Source of the DNA: Planctomycetota bacterium
Lineage (GTDB): Bacteria > Planctomycetota > Phycisphaerae > Phycisphaerales > UBA1924
Direction: 5' to 3'
Length of the DNA: 64,000 nucleotides
Assembly (NCBI GenBank): GCA_018242625.1
Contig: JAFEBO010000008.1
Span: 248,001 to 312,000, forward strand
This document shows positions 8,905 through 17,726 of the stretch, piece by piece (within the stretch, counting starts at the first letter, position 1; each line of letters begins with the position of its first letter). Both the position numbers and the translations under genes were made by a program. The notes beneath the pieces are model-generated. The model worked only from the letters and a program-made list of their open reading frames with translations, was not told where the DNA came from and searched no databases.

Positions 8905-9495
8905 ATGAAGAGCAAATTGGCGCAGGCGTGCGTGCTGGTGGGCGTTGGTCTTGTTTGCGGCGTGGTGATCGCGCAGCAGGCCAGGCCGGACAAGAAGGCG
9001 ATCGCCGCCGAACTGCAGAAGATCTCGGCCCCGGCCGCCGAACACCGCAACTTTGACCCCTTCCTCGGGTCGTTCGATGAAGAGATCGAGTACGAGGGGG
9101 GCGGGGGACAGCCGGTGCTGATCGAGGGTGATGCGAGCGGGCAGTGGGTTCTGGGCAACCGGTTCCTTGAGCTCAACGCCCACGCCGACATGTCCGAGCA
9201 GGTGAAGTTCGAGTCGATCGCGTACTTCGGCTACAACACGCAGAAGAAGAAGTACTTTGTCGTCGGTCTGGATACGGGCGGCACGTACCCGGTCTACGCC
9301 GAGGGCGACTACGACGCCTCGAAGAAGACCTGGACGCTGTACGGCGAGAACGACGAACCCGGCGTCGGCCGCATCCCCATCAAGTTTGTGATCCAGGTGA
9401 ACGACAAGGGCGCGATCACGCAGGAGATCTTTACCAAGGTGGCGGGAGCGGACGGGTATCAGAAGATTGCGAAGACCGTCTTCAAGCGGAAGTGA
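8905..9495 (+). CDS. DUF1579-type secreted protein
   Basis: 196 residues with a signal peptide (MKSKLAQACVLVGVGLVCGVV, probable cut after AQQA). The body has the DUF1579 pattern: EHRNFDPFLGSFDEEIEYEGGG, WVLGNRFLELNAHADM, FGYNTQKKKYFVVGLDTGG and a C-terminal GYQKIAKTVFKRK. Members are small beta-rich exported proteins of unknown role. The start ATG is clear. It sits between an isomerase-like gene and a membrane zinc-ribbon gene, with 15 bp to the latter, which suggests one transcript. Confidence 0.7.
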   Translation: MKSKLAQACVLVGVGLVCGVVIAQQARPDKKAIAAELQKISAPAAEHRNFDPFLGSFDEEIEYEGGGGQPVLIEGDASGQWVLGNRFLELNAHADMSEQVKFESIAYFGYNTQKKKYFVVGLDTGGTYPVYAEGDYDASKKTWTLYGENDEPGVGRIPIKFVIQVNDKGAITQEIFTKVAGADGYQKIAKTVFKRK

Positions 9496-9510
9496 AAACG
9501 GATCGAGCGT

Positions 9511-10287
9511 GTGAACACAAGCAACGCGCCGGCTTGTCCGAGGTGTAAAAAGCAGTTCGCGGTCGACGACATGAACGTCCGCGAGGCGGTCGCTGTGTGC
9601 CGCGGCTGCGGCGCGGTGACGAAACTGTCGCTTTTCGCCGAGGAACCGGAGCTGGCCGGGGTGGACATCACGCGCGTTCCGGACGGATGCGAGATCGTCG
9701 AACTCGGAGATCGGCTGGAGGTCCGTGCGAGCACGCGGTCGCTCGGAAGCGCCGTTGCGGTTGCTCTCTTCGGGTTGTTCTGGAACGGGATCGTTTCGGT
9801 CTTCGTGCTGATCGCGATCGCGGGCTCGCTTCATGCCGCCGGCGTCGGGGTCCCTTCGTGGTTTCCCTCCCCGTCCACCAAGGGGGGCGGCATGATAACG
9901 CTGGGCGGGGTGATCTTTTTGTGGATATTCCTGATCCCGTTTCTCTCGATCGGCCTGCTGCTGATCGCGGTTTTCCTGGTCTCGGTGGCGGGAAAGTGCG
10001 AGGTGATCATCGAGTCGGGCCGGGGCACGGCGGGGGTGGGCATAGGCCCGGTTCAGTGGCGCCAGCGTTTTAACGCCGCGGCGGTGACCTCGGTCCGCAC
10101 GGGCCAGACGAACTGGAAGCAGAACGAGCAGTCCAAGCCGCTGGTGCTCATCAAGGCGGACAAGGAAGTGAAGTTCGGCTCTGGTCTCAGGGAAGACCGC
10201 CGCCTTTGGGTGACGGCCGTGCTGTCGCAGGCGCTGACCGGGGAGGGGCGTGAGAGACGGCCGTGGCTATCCTCGGGAAGAACATGA
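9511..10287 (+). CDS. Zinc-ribbon membrane protein of unknown function
   Basis: 258 residues from GTG. An N-terminal zinc ribbon (CPRCKKQF...CRGCGAV) is followed by two hydrophobic segments (around VAVALFGLFWNGIVSVFVLIA and MITLGGVIFLWIFLIPFLSIG) and a basic C-terminal region. The stop codon overlaps the next start as ATGA (10284-10287), so it is translationally coupled to the acyl-CoA carboxylase gene. No known function; it belongs with the other zinc-ribbon membrane proteins of this window. Confidence 0.65.
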   Translation: MNTSNAPACPRCKKQFAVDDMNVREAVAVCRGCGAVTKLSLFAEEPELAGVDITRVPDGCEIVELGDRLEVRASTRSLGSAVAVALFGLFWNGIVSVFVLIAIAGSLHAAGVGVPSWFPSPSTKGGGMITLGGVIFLWIFLIPFLSIGLLLIAVFLVSVAGKCEVIIESGRGTAGVGIGPVQWRQRFNAAAVTSVRTGQTNWKQNEQSKPLVLIKADKEVKFGSGLREDRRLWVTAVLSQALTGEGRERRPWLSSGRT

Positions 10288-11978
10288 ACAAGGCTTCTCC
10301 AAACGCAAATCCGGCACTCCGCGACCTCACCGAGCAGTACCTCAAGGCCGAGGCGGCGCTCAAACTGGGCGGCGGCCCCAAGGCCATCGAACGCCAGCAC
10401 GAGAAGGGACGGCTGACCGCCCGCGAGCGCGTGGAGAAATTGATCGACAGGGGGAGCTTCTTTCAGGAGTACGGCCTCTGGTGCGCGTACGAGATGTACA
10501 AGGAGCACGGGGGAGCGCCCGCCGCCGGGGTGGTGACGGGAGTGGGGTTGGTGCAGGGGCGGCGGTGCATGATCATCGCGAACGATGCGACGGTGAAGGC
10601 GGGCGCGTTTTTTCCGATGACGTGCAAGAAGATCATCCGGGCGCAGACGATGGCGATGATGGCGCGGCTGCCGCTGATCTATCTGGTGGATAGCGCCGGG
10701 GTGTACCTGCCGCTGCAGGAGGATGTGTTCCCGGATACGGATGATTTCGGGAGGATCTTCCGGAACAACGCGGTGATCAGCGCGGAGGGGATCCCGCAGA
10801 TCGCGGCGATCATGGGGTATTGCGTGGCGGGCGGCGGGTACTTGCCGGTGCTGTGCGACACGCTGCTGATGACGGAGGGTTCGGGGCTGTATTTGGCGGG
10901 GCCGGCGCTCGTGAAGGCGGCGATCGGGCAGGAAGTGACGGATGAGGAGCTCGGCGGGGCGACGATGCATGCGAGCGTGAGCGGGACGATTGATTTCAAA
11001 GAGAAGGATGATGAGGCGTGCATTGCGCGGCTGCGCGATCTCGCTGGAAAGTACGGCAAGGCCGCCGGGTGGAACGGGCAGGTCGATGCCAGGGCCCTGC
11101 CCCGCGCGTTTCACGATGGCGCGGAGATCTATGAGAAGTTCAAAGACACATCCGGAAGTCAGTACGACGTGCGTGACCTGATCGCGTGCATTGTGGACGT
11201 CGGGGCGAAGAAAGAGGGCGCGGCCGAGGCGCTCGCGCCAGACTTTGACGAGTACAAAGCCGATTACGGGCAGTCGATCGTCTGCGGTTACGCGACGATC
11301 GGCGGCCGCCCCTGCGGCATTGTGGCCAACCAGAAAAAGCTCGTGCAGCGCACGGTCGCCGGTGGCAAAACTGGCCCGACCAAGGCTGTGCAGATGCCGG
11401 GCGTGATCTATGACGACAGCGCCGACAAGGCTGCGCGGTTCATTATGGATTGCAATCAGCGGAAGATTCCTATCGTCTTCCTGCACGACACAACCGGCTT
11501 TATGGTCGGGCGCGACAGCGAGCAGGGGGGGATTATTCGGGCCGGTGCGAAGATGGTGAACGCGATGAGCAACTGCATCGTGCCCAAGATCGTGGTGCTC
11601 ATGGGCGGCTCGTACGGCGCGGGCAACTACGCGATGTGCGGCAGGGCCTTTGACCCGTTCATTTCGTTCGCCTGGCCGAGCGCCAAGTGCGCCGTGATGG
11701 GGGCGAACCAGGCGACGGGCGTTTTGACCACAATCGAAGAAGCCAGCCGCAAGCGCAAGGGCGAGACGATCGATCCCGAGACGCATAAAGCCATTTACAG
11801 CGCGATCCACGCGGGCTACACCGAGCAGGCTGATATCCGGCACGGTGCGGCGCGCGGGTGGCTCGACCGGATCATCGAACCCCACCGAACGAGGGATGAA
11901 TTGATCGAAGCCCTGGCGATTGCGGAGCAGGGTTGGGATTACACGAAGGCGTTCAAGACGGGTGTGCTGCAGACGTGA
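10284..11978 (+). CDS. mccB: Acyl-CoA carboxylase carboxyltransferase subunit, methylcrotonyl-CoA carboxylase beta-like
   Basis: About 564 residues with a two-half crotonase-fold carboxyltransferase layout. It transfers CO2 from carboxybiotin to an acyl-CoA. N-terminal landmarks: RQHEKGRLTARERVEKLID, VKAGAFFPMTCKKIIRAQ, LVDSAGVYLPLQEDVFPD, MGYCVAGGGYLPVLCD. C-terminal: CGYATIGGRPCGIVANQ, FLHDTTGFMVGRDSE, MGGSYGAGNYAMCGRAFDP. The pattern fits methylcrotonyl-CoA carboxylase beta better than propionyl- or acetyl-CoA types, and the nearby HMG-CoA lyase and LiuC-like hydratase support leucine breakdown. ATG 10284 overlaps the previous stop by 4 bp. The biotin-carrying alpha subunit is not in the window. 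Confidence 0.85.
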   Translation: MNKASPNANPALRDLTEQYLKAEAALKLGGGPKAIERQHEKGRLTARERVEKLIDRGSFFQEYGLWCAYEMYKEHGGAPAAGVVTGVGLVQGRRCMIIANDATVKAGAFFPMTCKKIIRAQTMAMMARLPLIYLVDSAGVYLPLQEDVFPDTDDFGRIFRNNAVISAEGIPQIAAIMGYCVAGGGYLPVLCDTLLMTEGSGLYLAGPALVKAAIGQEVTDEELGGATMHASVSGTIDFKEKDDEACIARLRDLAGKYGKAAGWNGQVDARALPRAFHDGAEIYEKFKDTSGSQYDVRDLIACIVDVGAKKEGAAEALAPDFDEYKADYGQSIVCGYATIGGRPCGIVANQKKLVQRTVAGGKTGPTKAVQMPGVIYDDSADKAARFIMDCNQRKIPIVFLHDTTGFMVGRDSEQGGIIRAGAKMVNAMSNCIVPKIVVLMGGSYGAGNYAMCGRAFDPFISFAWPSAKCAVMGANQATGVLTTIEEASRKRKGETIDPETHKAIYSAIHAGYTEQADIRHGAARGWLDRIIEPHRTRDELIEALAIAEQGWDYTKAFKTGVLQT

Positions 11979-12154
11979 GCGCACGCAACGCCCAATAACG
12001 CGTTTGTGAAGATTGTTTCATTGTGCCCCTTTGTCGGCGATTCCCGCGGCGAATGTGCGGCGCAACGGATGTGGCTTCCTATCATCCACCGTCGGGCATG
12101 CTGTAGGAGGCTTGCCCGCATTGGGTTTTCGTGGGTTTTTGAGAGAGGCAAGAC

Positions 12155-13060
12155 ATGCAGAAGTATGCGTTCGGCGCTGCCGCCATTGCGGCAAGCGTCA
12201 TGGTCCAGGTTGCCGGCGCTTCGGCCATCAACGACTGGAATCTCATTGTCAAGAACAAGCTGACGTCTTCTTCGGAAGTCGAAGGCCGGACGATGGTGGG
12301 GCAGATCTCGGGCACGTCGAACTACGCGACGAAGCTGCTCCCGACTTCGGCCTACCTGGGCATCGACACGCTGGTCGTCGGCAGCGGCGGCAGCGGCAGC
12401 AGCAACTACCAGGTCAACTCCGGCCGCGCCCGGCTCTTTGGGTCGAAGGGCTCGGCGACGTACAACATGAACGGCGGGGGCGCCCTGATCCAGAACGACA
12501 GCGGCGTCAGCACGACGATCAACAACGCATGGGCCGATGTGACCAACGCATCGACCTACTGCCAGTCGCTCGCGGCCACGAACACGGTGACTCTCCCCAG
12601 CGGTCAGCCCGCGGGCGTGACGTTCAACTGCGTGGCGGGCGGGAGCGGCATCGCCGTCTTCAGCGTGAACGGCAACTCGCTCTTCCAGAACAACCTCGTG
12701 CAGCAGATGAGCATCAACATGAACGGCGCGAGCACCGTCGTGATCAACGTCTCGGGCACGAACATCACGTACAACGGCGGCAACATGGTCGGCGGGTTCA
12801 CCGTCGCCAACGCCAGCAAGATCATCTGGAACTTCTACCAGGCGACGACGCTGAATATCGACCGCCACTTCTTCGGCGCCATCCTCGCCCCGAACGCGAC
12901 GATGAGCAACTCGACGGCGATCGAGGGCAGCGTTTTCACCAGCACCTTCAACCAGAACGGCGAAGTGCACCTGCCCAACTTCGGAGGCAACATCCCCGCT
13001 CCGGGAGCCCTGGCGCTCGCGGGCTTTGGGATGGTTGTGGCGGGACGTCGCCGGCGGTAA
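12155..13060 (+). CDS. Choice-of-anchor A family surface protein with PEP-CTERM-like tail
   Basis: 301 residues. A signal peptide (MQKYAFGAAAIAASVMVQVAGASA) precedes a Gly/Ser/Asn/Thr-rich body whose landmarks (INDWNLIVKNKL, SEVEGRTMVGQ, FGAILAPNATMSNSTAIEGSVF) match the choice-of-anchor A domain of exported proteins. The C-terminus is a sorting-type tail: an APG motif, a hydrophobic helix and RRRR at the very end. It would be exported and probably processed at the cell envelope. It is flanked by metabolic genes of the same strand but has a 176-bp leader and its own terminator, so it is likely an independent unit. Confidence 0.75.
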   Translation: MQKYAFGAAAIAASVMVQVAGASAINDWNLIVKNKLTSSSEVEGRTMVGQISGTSNYATKLLPTSAYLGIDTLVVGSGGSGSSNYQVNSGRARLFGSKGSATYNMNGGGALIQNDSGVSTTINNAWADVTNASTYCQSLAATNTVTLPSGQPAGVTFNCVAGGSGIAVFSVNGNSLFQNNLVQQMSINMNGASTVVINVSGTNITYNGGNMVGGFTVANASKIIWNFYQATTLNIDRHFFGAILAPNATMSNSTAIEGSVFTSTFNQNGEVHLPNFGGNIPAPGALALAGFGMVVAGRRRR

Positions 13061-13083
13061 GCCGGGCTCAAGCGTGATCTCAG

Positions 13084-13112
13084 GGGCATCGCCGTCCGGC
13101 GGTGCCCTTTTT
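13084..13112 (+). terminator. Intrinsic terminator after the anchor A surface protein
   Basis: Ten-bp stem GGGCATCGCC / GGCGGTGCCC (13084-13093, 13098-13107, one G-T pair) with a 4-nt loop and a T run. It ends 27 bp before the HMG-CoA lyase start, so the lyase transcript must begin within or beyond it, or by read-through. Confidence 0.8.
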
Positions 13113-13138
13113 CTTTGCGCCGGTGTATCCTCAGCCCG

Positions 13139-14095
13139 ATGGCCGAGTTTGTCCGCATCACCGATGTCTCGCCGCGCGACGGCCTCCAGAACGAGCCCGG
13201 AATCATCCCCACCTCTGAAAAAGTGAGACTCGTCGAGCTCTTGTGCCGGACGGGCGTGGACGAGGTCGAGGTGACGAGCTTTGTGAGCGCGAAGTGGGTG
13301 CCGCAGCTGGGGGATGGCGAGCGGGTATTTGCGCAGCTTCAGGAACCCGGTCCCTCGGCAAGGGGGCTCCCGCATCCGGTTTTCTCGGCCCTTGTTCCGA
13401 ACGAGCGGGGCATGCAGGCCGCGCTCGATTGCAATCGCGCTGCGCATAAGAACCTCATCGAAAAAGTCTCCGTCTTCACCGCGGCCTCCGAGACCTTTTG
13501 CAGGAAGAACACCAATGCCACAATCGCGGAATCGCTCGATCGATTTCGGCCTGTGGTCGCTGCGGCGCATGGGAGCGGGCTGAAGGTTCGCGGCTATATC
13601 TCCTGCGTCATCGCGTGCCCGTTTGAGGGGCCGATCGCACCGGAAGCGGTGGCGAGGGTGGCGAAGCAGTTAATGGATTTGGGCGTCGACGAGGTCGACT
13701 ACGGGGACACGATCGGGGCGGGCACGGCCGAGAACACGGCGGCGATGCTCCGGGAAGTGAGTCGGGAGGTTCCGATCGAGAAGGGGCGTGCCGCGACCAC
13801 GCTGCATCTTCACGACACCTTCGGCCGCGCTTCCGAGTGCGTCCGCGCCGCACTGGACCTGGGCGTCCGCTCCTTCGACGGTTCGGTCGCCGGGCTCGGC
13901 GGCTGCCCCTACGCGAGCAGCACGCTCCCGGACGGCACGGTCCGGCGCGCCCCGGGCAACATTTCGACCGACCTGCTCGTCCGCACGATTCACGAAGCCG
14001 GGTATCGAACCAATCTGAATCTGGACTCGTTGGCCCAGGCCGCGTCGTTCGCCCGCGAGATCGTTGCGAAGTCGCGTGCGGGGGGCGGCGGATGA
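13139..14095 (+). CDS. mvaB: Hydroxymethylglutaryl-CoA lyase
   Basis: Splits HMG-CoA into acetyl-CoA and acetoacetate, the last step of leucine breakdown. 318 residues from ATG 13139, close to the family length. The N-terminal ITDVSPRDGLQNEPG motif binds metal and substrate; EVTSFVSAKWVPQ and the HLHDTFGRA metal-binding segment are present, and GLGGCPYAS carries the active-site cysteine of the family's flexible loop. A short insert follows that loop (SSTLPDGTVRRAPGN). The stop overlaps the next start as ATGA, so it is coupled to the following crotonase-fold gene. Confidence 0.92.
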   Translation: MAEFVRITDVSPRDGLQNEPGIIPTSEKVRLVELLCRTGVDEVEVTSFVSAKWVPQLGDGERVFAQLQEPGPSARGLPHPVFSALVPNERGMQAALDCNRAAHKNLIEKVSVFTAASETFCRKNTNATIAESLDRFRPVVAAAHGSGLKVRGYISCVIACPFEGPIAPEAVARVAKQLMDLGVDEVDYGDTIGAGTAENTAAMLREVSREVPIEKGRAATTLHLHDTFGRASECVRAALDLGVRSFDGSVAGLGGCPYASSTLPDGTVRRAPGNISTDLLVRTIHEAGYRTNLNLDSLAQAASFAREIVAKSRAGGGG

Positions 14096-14826
14096 TCCGG
14101 ACGCACGTTCACGGCGATGTCTACGAGGTCGTCCTCGCGCGGGCCGAGAAGCGCAACGCGCTCACGCCCGACATGCTGGGACAGCTGTGCACCGCGATCG
14201 GCGAAACTCCGCGAGAAGCGGGGGGCCTTCTGCTCACCGGCGAAGGTGCGGTCTTCTGCGCAGGTTTCGACCTGTCGCTCTGCAAGGATGCGCCCGGCGG
14301 CGAGGTCATGCGGGCGCTGCTCGAGGGGCTGCACCGCGCCATCAGCGCACTGCGTCGATTGGAGATTCCCGTTGTCGTCGGCGCTCACGGCGCCGCCATC
14401 GCCGGCGGCTGCGCCCTGCTCGGCGGCGGCGACCTCGTGGTCACCAACTCCGACGCGAAGCTCGGCTATCCCGTGGTTCGGCTGGGAGTTTCTCCGGCGA
14501 TTTCGGCCCCGTTCCTGCGGCGGCTCGCCGGCGACGGTGTCGCCCGCTCGCGCATGCTGGAAAACGGCCTGATCAGCGGGAGAGAGGCTCTTGTCTGCGG
14601 TCTCGCGCACGAGTGCCTGCCGGCTCCCGACGCAGTCCGGGATTTTGCGCTCGAAGCGGCCCGAATGCTCGCGGCAAAGCCCCGGGGGGCCCTCGCCGCT
14701 ACCCGGCGCTGGCTCGATGAGATCTCCCCGATCGAACTGGATGTGGAAGCTCTTCACGTGTCCACGGCTTTGGCGGGCGGGGAGGAGGAACGCCGACTTC
14801 TCCCTCAGGCCTGGGCCGCACGATAA
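14092..14826 (+). CDS. Enoyl-CoA hydratase/isomerase family protein lacking both usual catalytic glutamates
   Basis: 244 residues, crotonase fold. The oxyanion-hole strands are visible (CAGFDLSLC; HGAAIAGGCALLGGGD). At the two positions where enoyl-CoA hydratases carry catalytic Glu the protein has Ala (GGCALL) and Val (LGYPVVRLG), so simple hydration of the enoyl-CoA is doubtful; isomerase, lyase or thioesterase-type chemistry, or a non-catalytic role, is possible. ATG 14092 overlaps the lyase stop by 4 bp. Sequence around GYPVVRLGVSPAISAPFL resembles its right-hand neighbour, so the pair may come from duplication. Confidence 0.75.
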   Translation: MIRTHVHGDVYEVVLARAEKRNALTPDMLGQLCTAIGETPREAGGLLLTGEGAVFCAGFDLSLCKDAPGGEVMRALLEGLHRAISALRRLEIPVVVGAHGAAIAGGCALLGGGDLVVTNSDAKLGYPVVRLGVSPAISAPFLRRLAGDGVARSRMLENGLISGREALVCGLAHECLPAPDAVRDFALEAARMLAAKPRGALAATRRWLDEISPIELDVEALHVSTALAGGEEERRLLPQAWAAR

Positions 14827-14836
14827 TGGAAACCCA

Positions 14837-15601
14837 ATGTCGAACACGAACCAGCTCGCGCAGCTCACTCTCGACGGCCCCGTGGCGCGGCTTGCGCTCA
14901 ACCGGCCGGATGCTCGCAACGCTCTCTCGCTCGATCTGCTCGGCGCCATGCATCAGGAAGTCGATCGCCTGCAGAGCCGGGCGCCGGGCGGGCCGCACGT
15001 TCTGATCATCTCGGGCGTCGGTAAGTCGTTCTGTGCGGGCATGGATCTGAAGGCGGTTCTTGACAACAACAGGCTCGCCCTGGAGCTGCTGACATCGCTT
15101 GCCGAATGGACGCTCAAGATCCGCCGGCTGCCCATGGTTGTGGTTGCCAGCGTCAACGGCGCCGCGATCGGCGGCGGGTGCGGCCTGGCGTGCGTGTGCG
15201 ACCTCGCGATCACGCACGCCGACTCAAAGATGGGCTACCCCGAGGTTGATCTAGGCGTCTGTCCCGCGGTTGTGGCGCCCTGGCTCGTCCGCAAGGTCGG
15301 TGCCGGACGCGCACGAAAGATCCTGCTCACCGGCGGGCTGATGTCGGGGCGCGAGGCGCACGCGTGCGGCATGGTTGACGTGCTGTGCGAGTCCGCGTCT
15401 CAACTCGATGAGACGGTCGAATCGGTCGCCAGGCGGCTCGCATCCGGCGGCTCCAACGCTTTGGCGGCTACCAAAGGGCTCTTGAACCAGCTCGACGGCT
15501 CTTTGGATGATTCGATCGTGATGCGGGGCGCACAGCTCTCGGCTCAGGTGTTGGCAACTCCCGAGGCACAGTCACGGCTGCGTGCGAAGTTTTCTTCCTG
15601 A
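14837..15601 (+). CDS. Enoyl-CoA hydratase family protein, methylglutaconyl-CoA hydratase (LiuC)-like
   Basis: 254 residues from ATG 14837, 10 bp after the preceding gene. Crotonase fold with FCAGMDLKAVL and NGAAIGGGCGLACVCDLA. The first catalytic position is Gly (GGGCGLA) and the second is Glu (MGYPEVDLGVCPAVVAPWLVRKVG). I recall the same Gly/Glu pattern and the PAVxxPWL/PYV stretch in LiuC-type 3-methylglutaconyl-CoA hydratases of leucine catabolism. Together with HMG-CoA lyase and the MCC beta subunit it would complete methylcrotonyl-CoA to acetoacetate plus acetyl-CoA. Substrate assignment is inference. Confidence 0.8.
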   Translation: MSNTNQLAQLTLDGPVARLALNRPDARNALSLDLLGAMHQEVDRLQSRAPGGPHVLIISGVGKSFCAGMDLKAVLDNNRLALELLTSLAEWTLKIRRLPMVVVASVNGAAIGGGCGLACVCDLAITHADSKMGYPEVDLGVCPAVVAPWLVRKVGAGRARKILLTGGLMSGREAHACGMVDVLCESASQLDETVESVARRLASGGSNALAATKGLLNQLDGSLDDSIVMRGAQLSAQVLATPEAQSRLRAKFSS

Positions 15602-15608
15602 AAGCCCG

Positions 15609-16448
15609 TCACGAAGGGGCTTTGGCGGGAGCCTTCGCCGGGGCTGCAGCCGCCGGAGTGTTGTCTCTGGCGCTGAGCGTTCCGGGATGAAACATCAGAT
15701 ACAAAACGCCGACCCCGGCGAGCGCGAACAAAAGTGCGGCCCACGCTGCGACATAGTTCTTTCGGCGGGTTTTTACTAGGCCGTACCAGAACATCGAGAG
15801 TGCCAGGGGCGGTATCGCCACGCCCACAGCCCCCGCCGCGCCCCAGCCCGGCTTGCGTTCGGCGAAGGCGATCATGACCGTCTGGTAATAAAGCACAATG
15901 AAGAAGATTGCGACCGCGCCGCAGTAGAAATAGAAGGTGCTGAGGTTGGTGGTGCCGATCGAGAACAGCCCGCCGAACAGCAGAAGCCAGCCGATGAATT
16001 TCCGTGTCGGGCTCAGGTAGAGGTTGGGAAGCCCCTCGAGGATCCGGAGTCCCAGGGGCGGCCTTTCGTGGATCTCGATCACCGCGAGGTTTTCGACCGA
16101 CTCGCCCAGAGCGATGCTGTAGCCGCAGGCCGGGCACACCAGTTCGCCCTGCGGCATGATGGTTTTGCACTTGGGACACAGCTCGCGCCCCGGAGGAGCG
16201 ACAGGAGAGGCCTTGACGGCGGCGCCTTTGGACCGCATCCCGATGCCGCTTTCTTCTTTGAGCTTGGGAGCCGGCTCGTCGAGAATTGCGTCAGTGTCCA
16301 CGGCGGTATCGCCAAGCGCCCGGGACGCCGGGTCAAAGCCGTTGCGCACCGCACACTCTTTGCACGCGTAACGGCCCTTGGAGTCTTTGAATCGGGGCTT
16401 GCCCGAAACGTCCGTTCCGCAGATGACACATAACTTTTCTTCGAGCAT
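15609..16448 (-). CDS. Multi-pass membrane protein with two zinc ribbons
   Basis: 279 residues read on the minus strand, convergent with the hydratase gene. ATG 16448 gives MLEEKLCVICGTDVSG, placing the first CxxC near the start, with a second pair (CKEC) after it. A second zinc ribbon is CPKC...CPACGYS. Then three to four hydrophobic segments follow (FIGWLLLFGGLFSIG, YFYCGAVAIFFIVLYYQ, PLALSMFWYGLV, AAWAALLFALAGVGVLYLMF), and the protein ends in an Ala/Pro-rich tail. No function recognised. Confidence 0.65.
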   Translation of the reverse strand: MLEEKLCVICGTDVSGKPRFKDSKGRYACKECAVRNGFDPASRALGDTAVDTDAILDEPAPKLKEESGIGMRSKGAAVKASPVAPPGRELCPKCKTIMPQGELVCPACGYSIALGESVENLAVIEIHERPPLGLRILEGLPNLYLSPTRKFIGWLLLFGGLFSIGTTNLSTFYFYCGAVAIFFIVLYYQTVMIAFAERKPGWGAAGAVGVAIPPLALSMFWYGLVKTRRKNYVAAWAALLFALAGVGVLYLMFHPGTLSARDNTPAAAAPAKAPAKAPS

Positions 16449-16611
16449 GCGCGAGCGACCCCAAAGTGCCCCTCCATCCCCTATCGGATGAAGCGGTGCA
16501 ACCGGCAAAATGTTCGCGCCTTTAACCCCGCCAACTGATTAGATTCTTACGATCGATTCGGTCTGAATCTACTCTGCTTTTCCCATTCGCTTCCCCGGCC
16601 CAGGAGTTCGG

Positions 16612-17520
16612 ATGAATTCTGCACAACCGCTGCCACTTTTGATCGATGACTCCGGAATCGCCACGCTCACCCTCGAGCAGGCTGGTAAGCCCGTTGTAGT
16701 GCTGGACTTGGAGCTCTTGCAGCGGCTGGACGCCTCCCTGCGGTCGCTGACGGGCGCTTCGGTGCGTGGGATGATCCTGCGGTCCGCATCGGAGCGGGTT
16801 TTCGTCGCCGGCGCCGACCTCAAGTCCATTTCAGAGCTTTCCGACGACCAGCTCGATCGCTACCTGGCATTCGGGCAGAGAGTCTTTTGCTCGCTGGCCG
16901 GGCTCCCGTTCCCGACGGTTGCGGCGATCAACGGGGCCGTCCTGGGCGGAGGGCTGGAACTTGCCATGCATTGTGATGCGCTTATCGCCGCGCCGGCTGC
17001 CGCACGTGAGGGCGCTCCCGTCAAGCCCTATCCGGTCGGACTGCCGGAGTGCTCCCTTGGGCTCTGCCCGGGTTGGGGAGGGACCAATCTGCTCCCGCTG
17101 CGTATGCACGAGCCGGGGGATGCCATCGCCCGCTGCATCCAGGGCCAGAACATGCTGTTTGACGAGGCGGCCAAGTCGGGCCTCTTCGCCGAAATCGCCT
17201 CCTCCCAGGCCGATCTAATCCCCGCCTGTCGCCGTTGGCTTCAGGGGGCGGCCGCCAAGCGGGGGGTGGTTGACTACTCGGAAATCGACCCTTGGCGAAA
17301 GTCGCCGGCACAGGCCACCAAGACCCTTCTGGCTCTGGACCGGGCGAGGGTCGATCTGCCCCAGTCCGACTCGGCTCAGGCTGTCCTGGAAGCTATCAAC
17401 ACCGGCCTGACGCAGGGGTATCAGGCCGCTTTGGCGGTCGAAAGACGCCATCTGGTGCGGTTAAGGCACACGCCGGCCGCGAAGCAGGCACTGGCGGCCT
17501 TCTTTGCCCGAAGCAAGTAG
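16612..17520 (+). CDS. Enoyl-CoA hydratase/isomerase family protein with both catalytic glutamates
   Basis: 302 residues, crotonase fold. Oxyanion-hole motif VAGADLKSI and the helix NGAVLGGGLELAMHCD, with the first catalytic Glu in GLELA; the second region reads VGLPECSLGLCPGWGGT, supplying the second Glu. It resembles the hydratase half of fatty-acid oxidation proteins (FadB/FadJ) more than LiuC. The C-terminal part is longer than in small hydratases. It lies between a divergent membrane protein gene and the acyl-CoA dehydrogenase gene and probably hydrates the enoyl-CoA that dehydrogenase makes. Confidence 0.82.
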   Translation: MNSAQPLPLLIDDSGIATLTLEQAGKPVVVLDLELLQRLDASLRSLTGASVRGMILRSASERVFVAGADLKSISELSDDQLDRYLAFGQRVFCSLAGLPFPTVAAINGAVLGGGLELAMHCDALIAAPAAAREGAPVKPYPVGLPECSLGLCPGWGGTNLLPLRMHEPGDAIARCIQGQNMLFDEAAKSGLFAEIASSQADLIPACRRWLQGAAAKRGVVDYSEIDPWRKSPAQATKTLLALDRARVDLPQSDSAQAVLEAINTGLTQGYQAALAVERRHLVRLRHTPAAKQALAAFFARSK

Positions 17521-17726
17521 GCACAAACTGGGCCGTTTTTGCCTGTCCGGGCGTTTCAGGCTGTTTCTGAAAGCCGATCAATATTGATCATGGCGCGGAC
17601 TTTCCACGCGACCAGACTGCGGAAAGAATGGCATTGCCGCCCGGATTCCTATCCGGCCCGGAGATGCAGCAAACGGACGGTCCGTTCGGACCCCCCGCAG
17701 ACGCGATCCATCGGAGGAATCCTTTC

